Shown one piece after another: positions 44,201 through 55,298 of a DNA stretch of 64,000 nucleotides. The position numbers and the translations under genes were made by a program. The stretch comes from Neolentinus lepideus HHB14362 ss-1. Its lineage: Eukaryota > Basidiomycota > Agaricomycetes > Gloeophyllales > Gloeophyllaceae. The notes under the pieces were generated by a model. That model was not told where the DNA came from. It was given only the letters and a program-made list of their open reading frames with translations, and ran no database searches. The stretch lies in NCBI GenBank assembly GCA_001632425.1, contig KV425604.1, positions 156,982-220,981 of the forward strand, given 5' to 3'. Position 1 is the first letter of the stretch. Each line of letters opens with the position of its first letter.

Positions 44201-46569
44201 TTAGCGGCCCTCATCAGTCGCATCAATGCGCTGACCGCTCCGTACGAAAAGTTCGACCTGTCCGACCTTCTCGCTCAGATTCGGGGCGGGAACGCCCTGA
44301 TGCAAGATGAGATAGATGACAATCTCCGACAGGCTTTAGCTGTCTACAAGCTCTTGCTCTATGTACCACAGGAGTACATACCACGCTCGAACCGAGGGTA
44401 CATGCTCAAACGCGCAGTCATTCTGGATGTTATTGCGATGATGGATTACCAGAGAAGGGCCTCTGCGCCAGCATCTAGTGATCGTACATCGGACATCCTG
44501 TCCATACGCGCCTTCTTGGTTCGCACCTACAAGTCCTTCGGTACTGTTGATCATGAGGTCAATCTCCTGCAATACTGTGAGCGGACGGGTCGCTGAGGAT
44601 TTATGTTCAGGCACTGGTAGATACTGCAAAATATCTCCTGCAGACAGATGTCTATCTTGACGGAGAACAGATAAGGGATTTAGATATGAATGGACCACAG
44701 ACTTGTCGATCATTCACTCTGGAATTGCTGAGGATGTATACCAAGTGCGTCTCTCGATCTACTGACGGGAGTGTAACGTTGATCTGTCTGTATAGCACTA
44801 TGATAAGGAAGGCTGAGAAGGGTGATGATGTCCCTTTGCTGGAGTTCCTGACCCAGATTTCGCACTTTTCATCTTTCCCTGCTGCCAACTCGTACCAAAA
44901 GCATCTCCCTCAGCAATGCCTCTTGCACGTCATTGATGACTTGACTGCAGAGTTTACGCTGGACAGGTCTGTGTTCTTCAACGTTGGTGAGATTATGATG
45001 CTCAAGGTATCTCTCCAGTTTCTCGTCTCAGATCCAGGCATGCTTCAGGGCTCTGCACAACTCATTATATGACGCAGTAACACGGAATCTGTCGACGTTA
45101 GACCTCGAGAGTGACTCGCCAGATGGTTATTCGAGACATCTGGAAGCGTGGCCGCGTGTCCTCCGGTTTGGCCGTTGGCTACATTCAGGTAGTCGCAGTG
45201 TTGCATTGCTCTGTATGCTTTTACTGATCATTTATAGACATTGCTGTCCCTCCGCTTGGTCGCAATATTGTCGTTAAGGTGTCTCCACGTTTGGCTGGAG
45301 GTCATCGCCATGCCCATCTCTGTCGGTCGATCCTTTCGGTGTTGCTCGAAGAGTACCGCTGCGCTCCGAAGGTTGATAATCTATCACAAATCGAGATTGC
45401 GACGGCATTTTACCTGACTGCTGTTAGGACATCTGGTTCTGAAGGTCAGTCGTCATGGGACCTAGATCTACTTCTATCTCTGACTCACTCCCAGGTCATG
45501 AAGGCATTGATCGTTCTATGGGCCTTTTCAGCAAAGCTCTTTCAGTCTCAGATTTTACCCACTCCCTGGAGCTCCTGTCCGAGGCTATCTCGAGCAGTCG
45601 AAGCTCGCCTCTCGATTTCCAAGGTCCGATACACCTATCCACGTTGTTCCTTCGTGACGCCCCGGAAGGTAAATCAGTCCAGGTCTCCACTTCTGTTCCA
45701 TCTGCTAACTTCGTTACCGATGCTAGGGACGTTGAAAGTGACGCAGAACTTCGTGACAGAATGTTTGAATATATTCGCCAACTACGATTTATTCTTCTGT
45801 GGTCCTCTGTCGCTTCGTTTAGCCGTTCTGACATTCATCTCAAGACATTTCTCTGAGCGGGTAGGTTCATTGCCAGATTCATTTTGTGACACCCTTCTGA
45901 CATGCTGTATAGCCTGCCGTTGTTCGCACCCAAGATGTTAACAATGTGTGGTCTTTGCTGTCCAGATTTCTGCGTGGATGCGAGCAACACGACGAGCACA
46001 CAAGCGAGACCATCTTCCAGCAAATCGTCAACATCCTCAGTGCACTAATCCGTCTACGAAGAGATCTCCTTCTCCCAACACTGCCACATCTCGGGTTCAT
46101 ACTCCGGCAGCTGATCAAGACAACACGCGCCATCCGGCCTCATCTAGGTGGAAAGCAGACAACAATGGTCACCGACACGCTTCCTATGTGGATAAACGCA
46201 ACGCAGCCATTGCCCGTCGATGCAAGCAGAGCTCTAGGACGACTGCTCACCTCCCTCGGGACTAAGACGGTCGTACGCACACATGGAGCGGCTCCAGAGA
46301 ACCAGAAAGCCGAGTCGCTCGCGAAGCCGTTCTCCAAGCACGCGACGTACGTCGTGCAGGCATACATCGAGACCATGAACGACCCGCTCTGCGTGATGCC
46401 TTCTGAGGTGCGGAAGGAGCTGTACCCTGGACTGTTTGTGCTCTGTGATATGATGAACGACCATAATCGGGATGCGATGATGGCGTCTGCGCTCGATGCG
46501 GGTGGGAAGGTGACTATGAAGTCGTCGTGGAAGGAGTATGAGAAGCAGAAATATGTCGGGAAAGGGTAG
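41278..46569 (+). CDS. URB2: Nucleolar pre-ribosomal protein Urb2/Npa2-like
   Basis: A very long, mostly helical protein of roughly 1,550 residues needed, in yeast, for early 60S ribosomal subunit maturation. The first in-frame ATG is at 41278 (MFWLQSAQGFVRALKAPSD). Most of the length is alpha-solenoid-like with few conserved motifs and a basic Lys-rich patch near 43,190 (AKLKKRKGSKRESE). The C-terminal exon (from about 45,945) carries the conserved Urb2 end: LSALIRLRRDLLLPTLPHLG, SKHATYVVQAYIETMNDPLC, VRKELYPGLFVLCDMMNDHN and SSWKEYEKQKYVGKG, ending in TAG at 46567-46569. About ten introns interrupt it. Assignment rests mainly on the C-terminal domain and size. Confidence 0.82.
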
Positions 46570-46671
46570 TTTATCTTGTTCATCTGTAATGCTGACACCG
46601 GGATGCATTTCTATACTGCGAACGTACAACATTTCTATGCGATGGGAATGTATATATAATTTAGATGATAA

Positions 46672-48242
46672 TTAGTTGGTTGGCTTCACCCCACGGACGT
46701 AGATATCCTTATAACTATGGATGTGGCCATTCCCGTTCACGTGGGCCTTGTACTGCGCAGGGTCAAAGCCAGCTTTTCTCTTTTCCTTCGCAAGTTCTTG
46801 GACGAGCTGGAGGAAGTCCTCCACTGCCGCGGGAGAAGTTTGGATGTGCACCACCAGCCGGGAGCCTGCGAGGATGATGGGTTCCGGAAGCTTGCTCGCG
46901 CGGTCGACAATTTCACCAAACTCGACACCTACAGAAGAGGGGTCGTAGAAGACCATGCAGGTCTCACCGGGGGAGGTGATCTCGACGCCAATATCTTTGA
47001 GGCCCTGCTCGAGCCGTTTAGTCAAGTCGTGTGCAGCTACGAGGCGGGGGAAGTTGTGCGTGAGGGCGTAGGCTGCTGATGCGGCGAGGATACCGATTTG
47101 GCGCATGCCACCGCCAAAGAGTTTGCGGAACCAGCGTGCCTTGGCGATGTATTCCTTGGTGCCGACGAGACATGAACCAACAGGCGCGCCTTCGCGAATA
47201 GTGAATAACATCTAGCATGTCTTAGCCGCGAGATCAACTTACCCAGACCCTTGCTGAAGCACAAGCTGACAGAGTCGAAGGGATCGCAGAGTTCTTTGAT
47301 CGACGCGCCGGTAGAGGCCGCAACGTGCCATATGCGCGCGCCGTCGAGGTGCATCTTGATATCCTTACTGTGTGCGAAGTCCGAAATTGAGATAATCTCA
47401 TCCTGAGGGAATATCGTGCCGTTTAGTGTGTTCTCCAATGCGACGACTTCAGTTGGGGCACTGGGTGTGACCGATGGATACTGAAAACAGCGAATGAAAG
47501 GCTGACGGATCGCACCTGTGGACATCATACCCAAGGACGACGTTCGCCTCAACCTCAGGAAGAGTAAGGTGGTGACCGTTCGCAGGAGTGAGTGGAATTG
47601 TGTGGGCACCAGAGTGGAAGGCAGTACCACCAGCCTCATACCTAAATGTGAATTTAGCTAGCGGTCTCGGAGTCGTGGGAGCTGAGCGTACTTATTGATA
47701 TGTGCACGAACATCGCAAAGGACAGAGTAGGGTGGTTGTCTGAGGTGTGTACGGAGGCCGATTTGATTTGACATTGTCCCAGAAGGCATGAACAATGCAG
47801 CCTCCTTTCCCGTCAATCGTGCCATATGTGCTTCGAGTGCCAGTGTTGACGGCTCGTGATAGACATCATCGCCGACGGATGCACGTACGGCATATGCATA
47901 CATCTCCTTGGTGGGAACTGTTCCCTTGCGTCAAATTGAGTTATGGGTGATGAGAAAGAGTTCAATGCACCTGTAATCGTATCCGCTGCGGTCCTTTAGC
48001 ACCATCCCCTTCAATCAAAATCGGGATCACTCACAGATAAACGCCCGAGTAATCTGCTTGATCTGCTTCTCATTGTCCAACTCCTGGGTCTCTGTCAATA
48101 TATCGAACTTGACCTCGTCCGCGACCTTTGCACGTCTCGCGTCGATGTCGGTGGCCATGTTACGAGTTCTTTTGGATAGAAACGGAAGTAGGAGTGTCGG
48201 TCGTCGAAGGAGGGGACGAGTAAGGGAAAGAGAGCGCAGCAT
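46672..48242 (-). CDS. GLY1: L-threonine aldolase (low-specificity), with N-terminal extension
   Basis: A PLP enzyme cleaving L-threonine to glycine and acetaldehyde. Exon 1 (start 48242) gives an Arg/Leu-rich leader (MLRSLSLTRPLLRRPTLLLP), a second Met at 48158 and a charged segment. Two introns and a tiny exon form FISDTITVPTKEMYAYAVRA. The core follows: SVGDDVYHEPSTLALEAHMA, GKEAALFMPSGTMSNQIGLR, KYEAGGTAFHSGAHTIPLTP, IKMHLDGARIWHVA, CFSKGLGAPVGSCLVG (PLP lysine) and WFRKLFGGGMRQIGILAASA. The C-terminus ends DIYVRGVKPTN at 46672. The usual start of the family (R-S-D-T-[VI]-T) is preceded here by about 70 extra residues, suggesting import into mitochondria. It is divergent from the ZNF706-like gene. 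Confidence 0.88.
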
Positions 48243-48466
48243 AAATAACCAGTTGCATGGTTGAGTGACTCAAGGCCTAGGGATAACATTTTTACTCCGA
48301 TTGCTAATGTGGCGGCATGGTCGATCCGGTTGTTCCTTGTCAGATCGTATACGCTTACGTAAGCGAATACACAGCTTGACTCTACGAGTTCCTGCCTCCT
48401 GCGCAGTCTTCTTGGTTGTTCTTCCAGTTTTCGCTTAGATTTCTTTCAATCTGTTTTCTGTAATCA
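48243..48466. promoter_or_regulatory. Divergent promoter, threonine aldolase / ZNF706-like gene
   Basis: 224 bp separate the two start codons. It contains a palindrome-like cttacgtaag at about 48354-48363. Confidence 0.4.
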
Positions 48467-48874
48467 ATGGGAAACGTGAGGAAAGCCCTTTTTCGTCGTG
48501 ACGGATGGCGTATTGACCGCAAGATCACTAATAGGGTGCCAAAGCACAGCAGAAACGCGAGAGAAACACAAAAGGGCCAGCTGCAAAGGGTGCTAAGAGC
48601 CAGCTGAAAGTCAACGAGGCTTCCAAAAGCATCATTTGTACGACGTGCAGACAGCCATTTGTGAGTTAATCATGTTTTGCTGGTCCAATCAATTTGAATT
48701 CGACCATCCTGGACTGTCGCAGATGGTAACGACCCGTCAACCAGCGTGAGTGTTGCTGGTCGATATATACAGTTTGGATGTTACTGATGCGCTGGGACAT
48801 CTAGACTTGAAGAACACGCGAAGAACAAACACTCGAAAACACTTGCTGAGTGCTTTCCCGATTTCAAGGCTTGA
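48467..48874 (+). CDS. ZNF706/4F5-like small zinc-finger protein
   Basis: A small gene of four exons encoding about 75 residues. Exon 1 is only MGN (48467-48475); removing 48476-48534 gives GAKAQQKRERNTKGPAAKGA. Exon 2 continues KSQLKVNEASKSIICTTCRQ and ends PF at a GTGAGT donor. The next exon gives MVTTRQPA, and the last gives LEEHAKNKHSKTLAECFPDF with TGA at 48872-48874. The Cys pair CTTC and the His pair HAKNKH form one C2H2-type finger. The N-terminal GxKAQQKRER and C-terminal HSKTLxECFP blocks are hallmarks of the ZNF706 family across eukaryotes. The molecular role is not well known. Confidence 0.88.
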
Positions 48875-49110
48875 TGGACCTTCCGTCGCGCATTCTCTCG
48901 TAGTTGTTTTGGGTTTTGGTTGCTTAATACCAGCGCACATATCCTAGCGTCCATATCAGCAGTTTTTGGACCACGCAGCACACGTCCTCTGCAGTGTAAT
49001 TAAGCGGGGGTTTAATGATACAATGGTAAGCAGTGGGGGTGTGATGGACGCGTACGTGCATCGCAGCAGCCGACTCTCAATATTCTCAATCCCTCGAACC
49101 CACTATCCAG

Positions 49111-49528
49111 TCATATTGACCCGAACGCACTGCCACCAGCTCCTCCTGTGGCGCCAGGACCTAGGCTCTGAAGCTTCTGTCCGACCTTCTTGTTCACCTC
49201 GAAGAACTTGGCAACGCATCTGTCAATGCAGACACTCTCGCCCTTGTTAAGATCCCCTTCCGTGTATCTTTGACTGATGCATTTTGTGTGACATGATCTG
49301 TTCAGAGCCATGTAAACAATTGGACTGCTCTAAGGGATGTGAACGGACTCACTCGACGAGCCGGTTGTACACGTCCGTAATCATATCTAGTCTGAACGAC
49401 GAAGTAAGCAGCATGAACGAGCGCCCAACATTTCGTGATACGTACTGTTCCGTCGCCATTTCGATCTTGTCCGTGTTGACGCCCCCAGAAGGAGCGCCCT
49501 GGTTGCCTCCAATTCCAAGGAAAGACAT
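49111..49528 (-). CDS. TIM10: Mitochondrial import chaperone Tim10
   Basis: A small Tim protein of the intermembrane space that, with Tim9, escorts hydrophobic carrier precursors to the inner membrane. Start ATG 49526-49528 (MSFLGIGGNQGAPSGGVNTD). A short intron follows ATEQ, then LDMITDVYNRLVE, a second intron, and CHTKCISQRYTEGDLNKGES with VCIDRCVAKFFEVNKKVGQK. The twin C-x3-C motifs (CHTKC and CIDRC) are intact. The tail is Gly-rich and ends FGSI with TGA (49111-49113). Length of about 95 residues fits the family. It shares a 234-bp upstream region with UTP4. Confidence 0.93.
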
Positions 49529-49762
49529 GGCTGTATAAGATGCCAACGACGAGAAGGAAGACGGACCGTAGAGGTGCACGGAGAGACGGCAGCAATACAG
49601 TGCACGGCCGCTGCACGGTTTGGCACTTAAGCGTGACACAACTCCCGGTTAGGAAATTGTCCAAATTTTTGCAAGCACGTTCAGCCACAGACGCGAAATA
49701 CTGCAGTCCACAAATTCAGTGTATCAAACTCAGCGCTTTCGTCGTCGTCTGGGCTTTCTACA
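49529..49762. promoter_or_regulatory. Divergent promoter, TIM10 / UTP4
   Basis: 234 bp between start codons. An aaattttt sequence at 49663-49670 resembles the RRPE element seen upstream of yeast ribosome-biogenesis genes, but a short AT-rich match alone is weak evidence. Confidence 0.35.
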
Positions 49763-52724
49763 ATGGCCGTCCCGACGGCGGACACGACGACGTTCTCTGT
49801 ACACCGATGTCGTTTTGTCGACTATACTCCGTCTGCAATTACAGCCCTCGCATTCCCGCCATTGCCTCTCCCGTCGGTTAAAGGCAAGAAACCCGAAGCC
49901 CCCCGCAAAGTGCTCAAATTCGGTACTCTCGCAATCGGTCGGGCCAACGGAAACATCGAACTATGCGAGTGGACTGGCACAGAGAACCAGATTGAAGCCC
50001 CGCAGGCGTGGGTCGTTAGAAAAGTGTGTATGCTGTCTGCTTATGTGTGGGGGATTAAGAACGGATGTTTATAAGGGCATAATGGGTGCTTGCTCTAGAC
50101 GTTGTCAGGACCGTACCCATCGAAGGTAGATACGCTGGCGTTTGCGATACGCTATCCGGATTTGTTAGGGAGGGATGAGGTGCCTACGGTCGAAGACTTG
50201 AGATTGTTTAGCGCGGGAGGGGGGAGTGAGCTTGTGGAATGGGACTTAGAAAAGGGATGTGTTAAAGTAAGTTTATTCACTGTACATGGCTGTGCATCCA
50301 TTATTGAGCGGCCTATTGTACAGAGGACCATCCCCTCACACGGCGGATCGATCTGGTGTATTGCACCCAACCCGGCCTCCACCCTACTCGCTCTGGGCTG
50401 CGAAGATGGCTCTGTCCGTATACTCACCCTCGCAGACGACTCCATTATGCACCACAGACGTTTCGACCGGGTGAAGTCTCGGCTGCTCAGCATTGCATGG
50501 GGTCCACCCGTACCTAGGCAGACGGCTTCTGGGGCGAAACCGCCGTCTGAAAGCTCAGATGAGGATGAGGACAGTTTGGAGGACTGGTCCGACTCGTGGA
50601 TTGTCACCGGAGGGTCGGATAGTAGCTTGAGGAAGTGGGATGTTGCCACTGGTCGGGTGGTGGACCGCATGGGGACGGATAAAATACGGGGTGAGCGGAC
50701 GCTTGTTTGGTCTGTTGCAGTATTAGGGTTAGTTTTCTGGTCCGTCCGATGGATAGAACTAACTGACTTATTGCAGTGATGGTACCATCGTGTCCGGTGA
50801 TTCACTGGGAATGGTGAAGATGTGGGAGTCGCGGACGTGTACACAGCTCCAGAGCTTTCAAGGACACGGGGCAGATGTCTTGTGCTTGGCTATTGGCCCG
50901 GTGTGTATACATTCCTCAATGTTGGATTTTCTTGGGCTCATCCGACTTCACGCGCAGGAAGGCACCACAATCTACTCTTCAGGTGTGGACCAGAAGATCA
51001 CTCAGCTCTCTCTGGTCAAAACCGGCAACTCCGAAAAATCCATCCTCCGTTCAAGCAGTCGCTGGGTACAGTCGACCTCCCGCCGCATGCATTCACACGA
51101 CGTTCGCGCGCTCGCAATATGGCCGCCTTATATTGCCGTTCCCCCATCCCACAATCGCATCTTCCCCATCGACATCTCGCCAATTCTGGCGTCTGGAGGA
51201 CTTGACATGAGCGTCGTGCTCACGCCTGCCGCTGTGCCTACAAGCACCATTGCGAAGATCATGAATCCGCTTGCGACCAGCACTGTGTCGACGTTCGAGG
51301 ACTCGTATCACAGGCGTATGGCGTATTGCTCGGGTCCTGCAAATACTTCCGGGCTGAGCCTCGCGAGGCAGGCAGGATTGCTCATGTGTATGCATGATGA
51401 CAGCCTCAGCTTGTGGCGGGTATTGAAGAAACACAAACCGTCGGTGGACGACGAGAATGTTGACATCGATCCTAATACTGGGTCAGGAGGGTGGAGCAAG
51501 GTTCTGGAGATGGATCTCAGTGTAAGGTCGAATCTGACTGCGAGCGCGGTTTCAGATGATGGACGGTGGATCGTTGCATCTGACCTATTTGAATCTAAAC
51601 TATTTTCACTCGAACAGGATGTGGGTGACTTTCTTATTTACTAGTGGTGTGCTAGGCTTAATGATTCGTGACTAGCAGGTCGAACTGAAACCCAGGCGTG
51701 TCCGGGAGTTTCCCTCGATTCTGCAAGCCCACCTACCACATTCGCGAGACGAGGAGCCTTCAACCGGGGCATCTGTATTTTCATTCACGCCCGACTCGTC
51801 CAAGCTTGTCATGGCCACTGCCATGAGCGGACACATCCTCGTCGTTGATCTAGGTTCAGGCGACGCGAAACCGCGCGTGCTCCGGAGATTCGACCACCAC
51901 CGGATGCGCAGAGTGCTTGTCGTAGACAAGAGCGCGCGGAGTCCGGACCTCGATGCAGAGGATGTCGAGATGAACAGGGAAAATGCAAGCGAGGGAGAGG
52001 GGGAGCCGGTTGTTGCTGATGACTCTCCTGTGACGGCGACTGTCACCCGGATGGCTGTCAGTGTGGATGGACAGTGGTTGGCGAGCACGGACGATCGATG
52101 TCGGACGCATATATTCAACCTCGATTCCGTTCAAGTGAGTTCAACAGCATGTTATCCTTTGAATCGCCTTCACGAGCGCTTCCAAAGCACCATTGCGTCC
52201 TGCCGACCTTCCCGCAACCCGTGCACGCTCTTGCCTTCGTCCCTTCAAACGCCTCCATTCTGGTCCTGGCGCTCGCCAACAACACCTTGCACATATTTGA
52301 CGCAGAGTCCCGGCAGTTTCCCGACTGGGCGCGGCCCCTCTGCGCCTCGCTGCCCGCACGGTTCACTCGCCTGCACGACCCTGTCCTGGGCGTCGCCGTC
52401 GACGCCCAGCCTTGTGCCGCTGTGCTGCTCTGGGGGTCGACCTGGATATGTAAGGTCCGGCTCGACGCACCGGTCGGGTGGGGCGGGTTCTCGAAAAAGC
52501 GGAGGAGGGAGAGCAGGAAGCTCGCCTCTGGGAGCGGGAGGGTTGGTGCGGATGACCAGCGGGGCGACCAGCAGACGAACTTCAAGCTGGTTACACATTA
52601 CCGGCCGATCTTGTTTGTTGGCTTTTTGGCTCCCGGGGAGATGGTCGTTGTCGAGCGGCCGCTGGTGGACGTCCTCACGAAGTTGCCGCCAGCGTACTTC
52701 AAGCCCAAGTACGGCGCCACGTAG
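49763..52724 (+). CDS. UTP4: U3 snoRNP component Utp4 (Cirhin)
   Basis: A WD40 protein of the t-UTP subcomplex that couples rDNA transcription with small-subunit pre-rRNA processing in the nucleolus. The N-terminus reads TTTFSVHRCRFVDYTPSAIT, typical of Utp4. WD repeats include KFGTLAIGRANGNIELCEW, RLFSAGGGSELVEWDLEKG, GGSIWCIAPNPASTLLALGC, SWIVTGGSDSSLRKWDVATG, VSGDSLGMVKMWESRTCTQL and LKKHKPSVDDENVD in the linker. The second half (from about 51,680) carries a second propeller and an acidic insertion (SARSPDLDAEDVEMN). The C-terminus LTKLPPAYFKPKYGAT matches the conserved Utp4 end. About six short introns. Stop TAG at 52722-52724. Confidence 0.9.
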
Positions 52725-52973
52725 TCATAGTGTATGCTCTGCAGCAGGCATGGTTACTAGTGTTACATATGACCTATGTACAAAATGTATCGGTGGCCAA
52801 AGTACATTATACCGATGTGTAATGGTTCCGAGGAGAGCACGCTATTGATACAGCGAGTAAGATAAGCTACTGGTGGGTGATAGATAAGGTTGTCTATTGT
52901 CTGGGTGTTTGACTTATATGAGAGGTGAAGGTTCTATAACCCGCAGATGAGGGAGAGTGAGAAGCCAGGTACT

Positions 52974-53839
52974 TTATTTCAGGGTCTTCTGGAGTGCGTC
53001 ATTGCGATCTTGCATCTGGTCCTCCTTTGCGTTCAGGATGGAGAGGTAGAGCGTCCAGAATACACCGCATGTTGATTGGAAGGGGACGCGGTAGGACAAG
53101 GGCATGAAGCGGAAGTTGATGAGCTATAAGAGACCAGTGTTGGTCAATATCTTCAAGCGGAGAGGTCAAGCGAGCGACGCACCTGTGCAATCGGCCAAAC
53201 CTGCCAGTTAGCGATGAGGGCAGGTGTATATATGTCTTTGAACTTCCTCTTGATGTGGGTGGCATCACGGCCTTCCATGACGCTCATGGAGCCCAAGAAG
53301 GCGACGAGACCAATGGGTGCCCTAGACAACGTGTCAGGATTTCTAGCATTGTAAGTAACTGCGGGGCTACTCACATGAACAGCTGGTCGGCGGCCACACG
53401 CTTCGTCAACGCTGGGATGCTCACCTTGCCCGCGATTGGCCCGCTCTGGATGGTTCGCAGAGGGAACTTCCTTTCCAGGAAGATATTCCATCGTCCAATT
53501 ATGGGACCTGTAAGTTTCATCTCATTAGTCCCAGATCCAACTCTCCTTCACGATTGAGGACCTACCCATTGTGAAACCAAACGCAAAGAACCGCAGAGTG
53601 CGGAGGACGTCATACCGCTGTCTCTGGCGATCCTCCCTCGGTCCGAACTAGATATATGAAAAGACTATGAGCTCCTGGGGCACTAAACCTCCGATAAATC
53701 GCCTGCTCACCGTCTTCTGCGCTATCTGTGCCACGAAATCTCCGAGAGCATTAAGCGCGCCGTTGGTGACGGCGAGCGTGCCGTACGGGTGAGTATCAAA
53801 GGATTGCTGGTAAGCTCTGGCGATTGCGACGCTGGTCAT
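52974..53839 (-). CDS. SYM1: Mpv17/PMP22 family membrane protein (Sym1-like)
   Basis: A four-helix channel-like protein of about 210 residues. Start 53837-53839 (MTSVAIARAYQQSFDTHPYG). Exons follow: ALGDFVAQIAQKT, FGPREDRQRYDVLRTLRFFA, GPIIGRWNIFLERKFPL, RVAADQLFMAPIGLVAFLGS, the signature WQVWPIAQLINFRFMPLSYR and VPFQSTCGVFWTLYLSILNA. The end is DALQKTLK (stop TAA 52974-52976). The W-x2-W-P-x2-Q-x2-N-F-x2-x-P-x3-R pattern defines the family. Fungal Sym1 sits in the mitochondrial inner membrane, while other paralogues are peroxisomal; this copy lacks a strong presequence, so location is uncertain. Confidence 0.9.
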
Positions 53840-54098
53840 TGTGGTGTCGTTGTATGAGTATCTGTGATGGCGAGGAAACTTATAGGATATAGGATTACCT
53901 ATATGCGTTCATACACCCACGACGAACCACTTCGGCTGGAGCAGGTGGTGTCTATTGGAGAGCAGCGGGAGTCTCACGGCTAAACGCCGTCACTGATTTA
54001 TTACAGACGCGTGACAGCCGGCGGGTAGTCGTCGATCATAACCAGAACTAGCCAGAAGCTTCCGAGTAGCATTTACTACGTATTATATATACAAAGTA

Positions 54099-55142
54099 CT
54101 ACAGTAACTTGAGATGTCCTGTCACTTGGTTTATGAGGCTGACGGGGCCTACGAGAAAACCAAAGTTAACTTTAACGCTTCTGGCAACGATCATTCACTC
54201 ACCAGGGCCAATACCGAGCACAGTTCGAGAACCTGGTTCTACTTGTGTTCTTCCCCTGGGAGCATGTTAGTGCCATAAAGAACGGGTTACGGTAACGATC
54301 CACGTACGCGTCCTGTATTGACCGTGCGCAGAGGTTCAGGCTCTTTGCGATGGCTTCGAGCTCCAACAACTCGTCTTCCGAGGAAGCCTTCAGGGCTACC
54401 TTGGCTTGTCTAGAAGATAAATATTTGACTAAGCAGATCTGTGATACAAACGAAACTATGCATCGCTCACCCGATCCTCTCCCATTGCCGAACCAGCTAT
54501 TTCAGAGGTCAAATATCATGAATGAATAATCCAATCAACCACTGTGCCCACTGCTTACCCCGGGATTCTTGCTCACTAACGACTTATAACACGCAAGCGT
54601 AGCATGCCTTCATACGGGTAGTCAGATAAGCCTCGTCGAGGTGGTTTTTCTATCTGGCACACTTACCCGCACCTTCAGAGGTCTGGTCAGATAAACGTGC
54701 CACGCATCGTATAGTAAATCACGTACTGAGCAGCGATTTTTCCCGGAGTCATTTTCAGATCCGTCCTGACAACCAATACCTTTCATATTTTAAGTCCGAT
54801 GAAATATGTTCAGCCATAGTGCTACTACGCACTAATTTACACGGCTCCATAATCCCCGGCTTCACGGCGACCAAGTCTCCATCAGCCTCGTCGTCTTCAT
54901 CACTGTCTGAGTCCTCTTTCAGAGCCTTCGAAGCCTCTTTTGTTTCCGGCTTCACGTCACTGGCGGCCTTCAGCACGGGCACACTGTCCGCCGCCGTCCG
55001 GGCTGTTTTAGCTCCAAGATAGTATCCAAGACCCAGAGAGGTTATAGAAAGAGTGAGAGTAGTTGCGGCTGTAAGTCATGTTAGAAGCAGCGGGAGATGA
55101 ACAGGCGGAAAGGATGAACGAACTCTGAAACAGTGAAGGCAT
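54099..55142 (-). CDS. PTH2: Peptidyl-tRNA hydrolase 2
   Basis: Releases peptides from peptidyl-tRNA; the Pth2 form has an N-terminal membrane anchor. A first exon MPSLFQ joins, over a roughly 55-nt intron, TAATTLTLSITSLGLGYYLG, a single membrane segment. An acidic linker (KEDSDSDEDDEADGDL) follows, then GIMEPCKLV and VRTDLKMTPGKIAAQC, CSHATLACYKSLVSKNPG, IGQAKVALKASSEDELLELE and QDAGRTQVEPGSRTVLGIG, the conserved Pth2 core. The end is PVSLINQVTGHLKLL with TAG at 54099-54101. The core is split into small exons. The first-exon donor (GTTCGT) is unusual, so the exact N-terminus is less certain. Divergent from HAS1. Confidence 0.9.
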
Positions 55143-55298
55143 CGAAAAGGTAAATGGACGGCAAATCCCGAGCCGTATTTTCTCGAGTTTCCAAGCACGA
55201 TCGGTCTCCCTCTCAGATCTCACTGCCGCCACCTGCTTGCTCTATATCCTCTTCGTCTTACTTATAATTATACGCCAGCTCAATAGGACAGCTTTGAA
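55143..55298. promoter_or_regulatory. Divergent promoter, PTH2 / HAS1
   Basis: Only 156 bp separate the two start codons. A tataatta sequence lies at about 55262-55270, 30 bp from the HAS1 start, which is very close for a TATA box. Confidence 0.4.

Noticed and set aside
49663..49670. RRPE-like element as a firm regulatory site for UTP4
   Set aside because: An 8-bp AT-rich match is expected by chance and no PAC-like element accompanies it; mentioned only as a weak hint.
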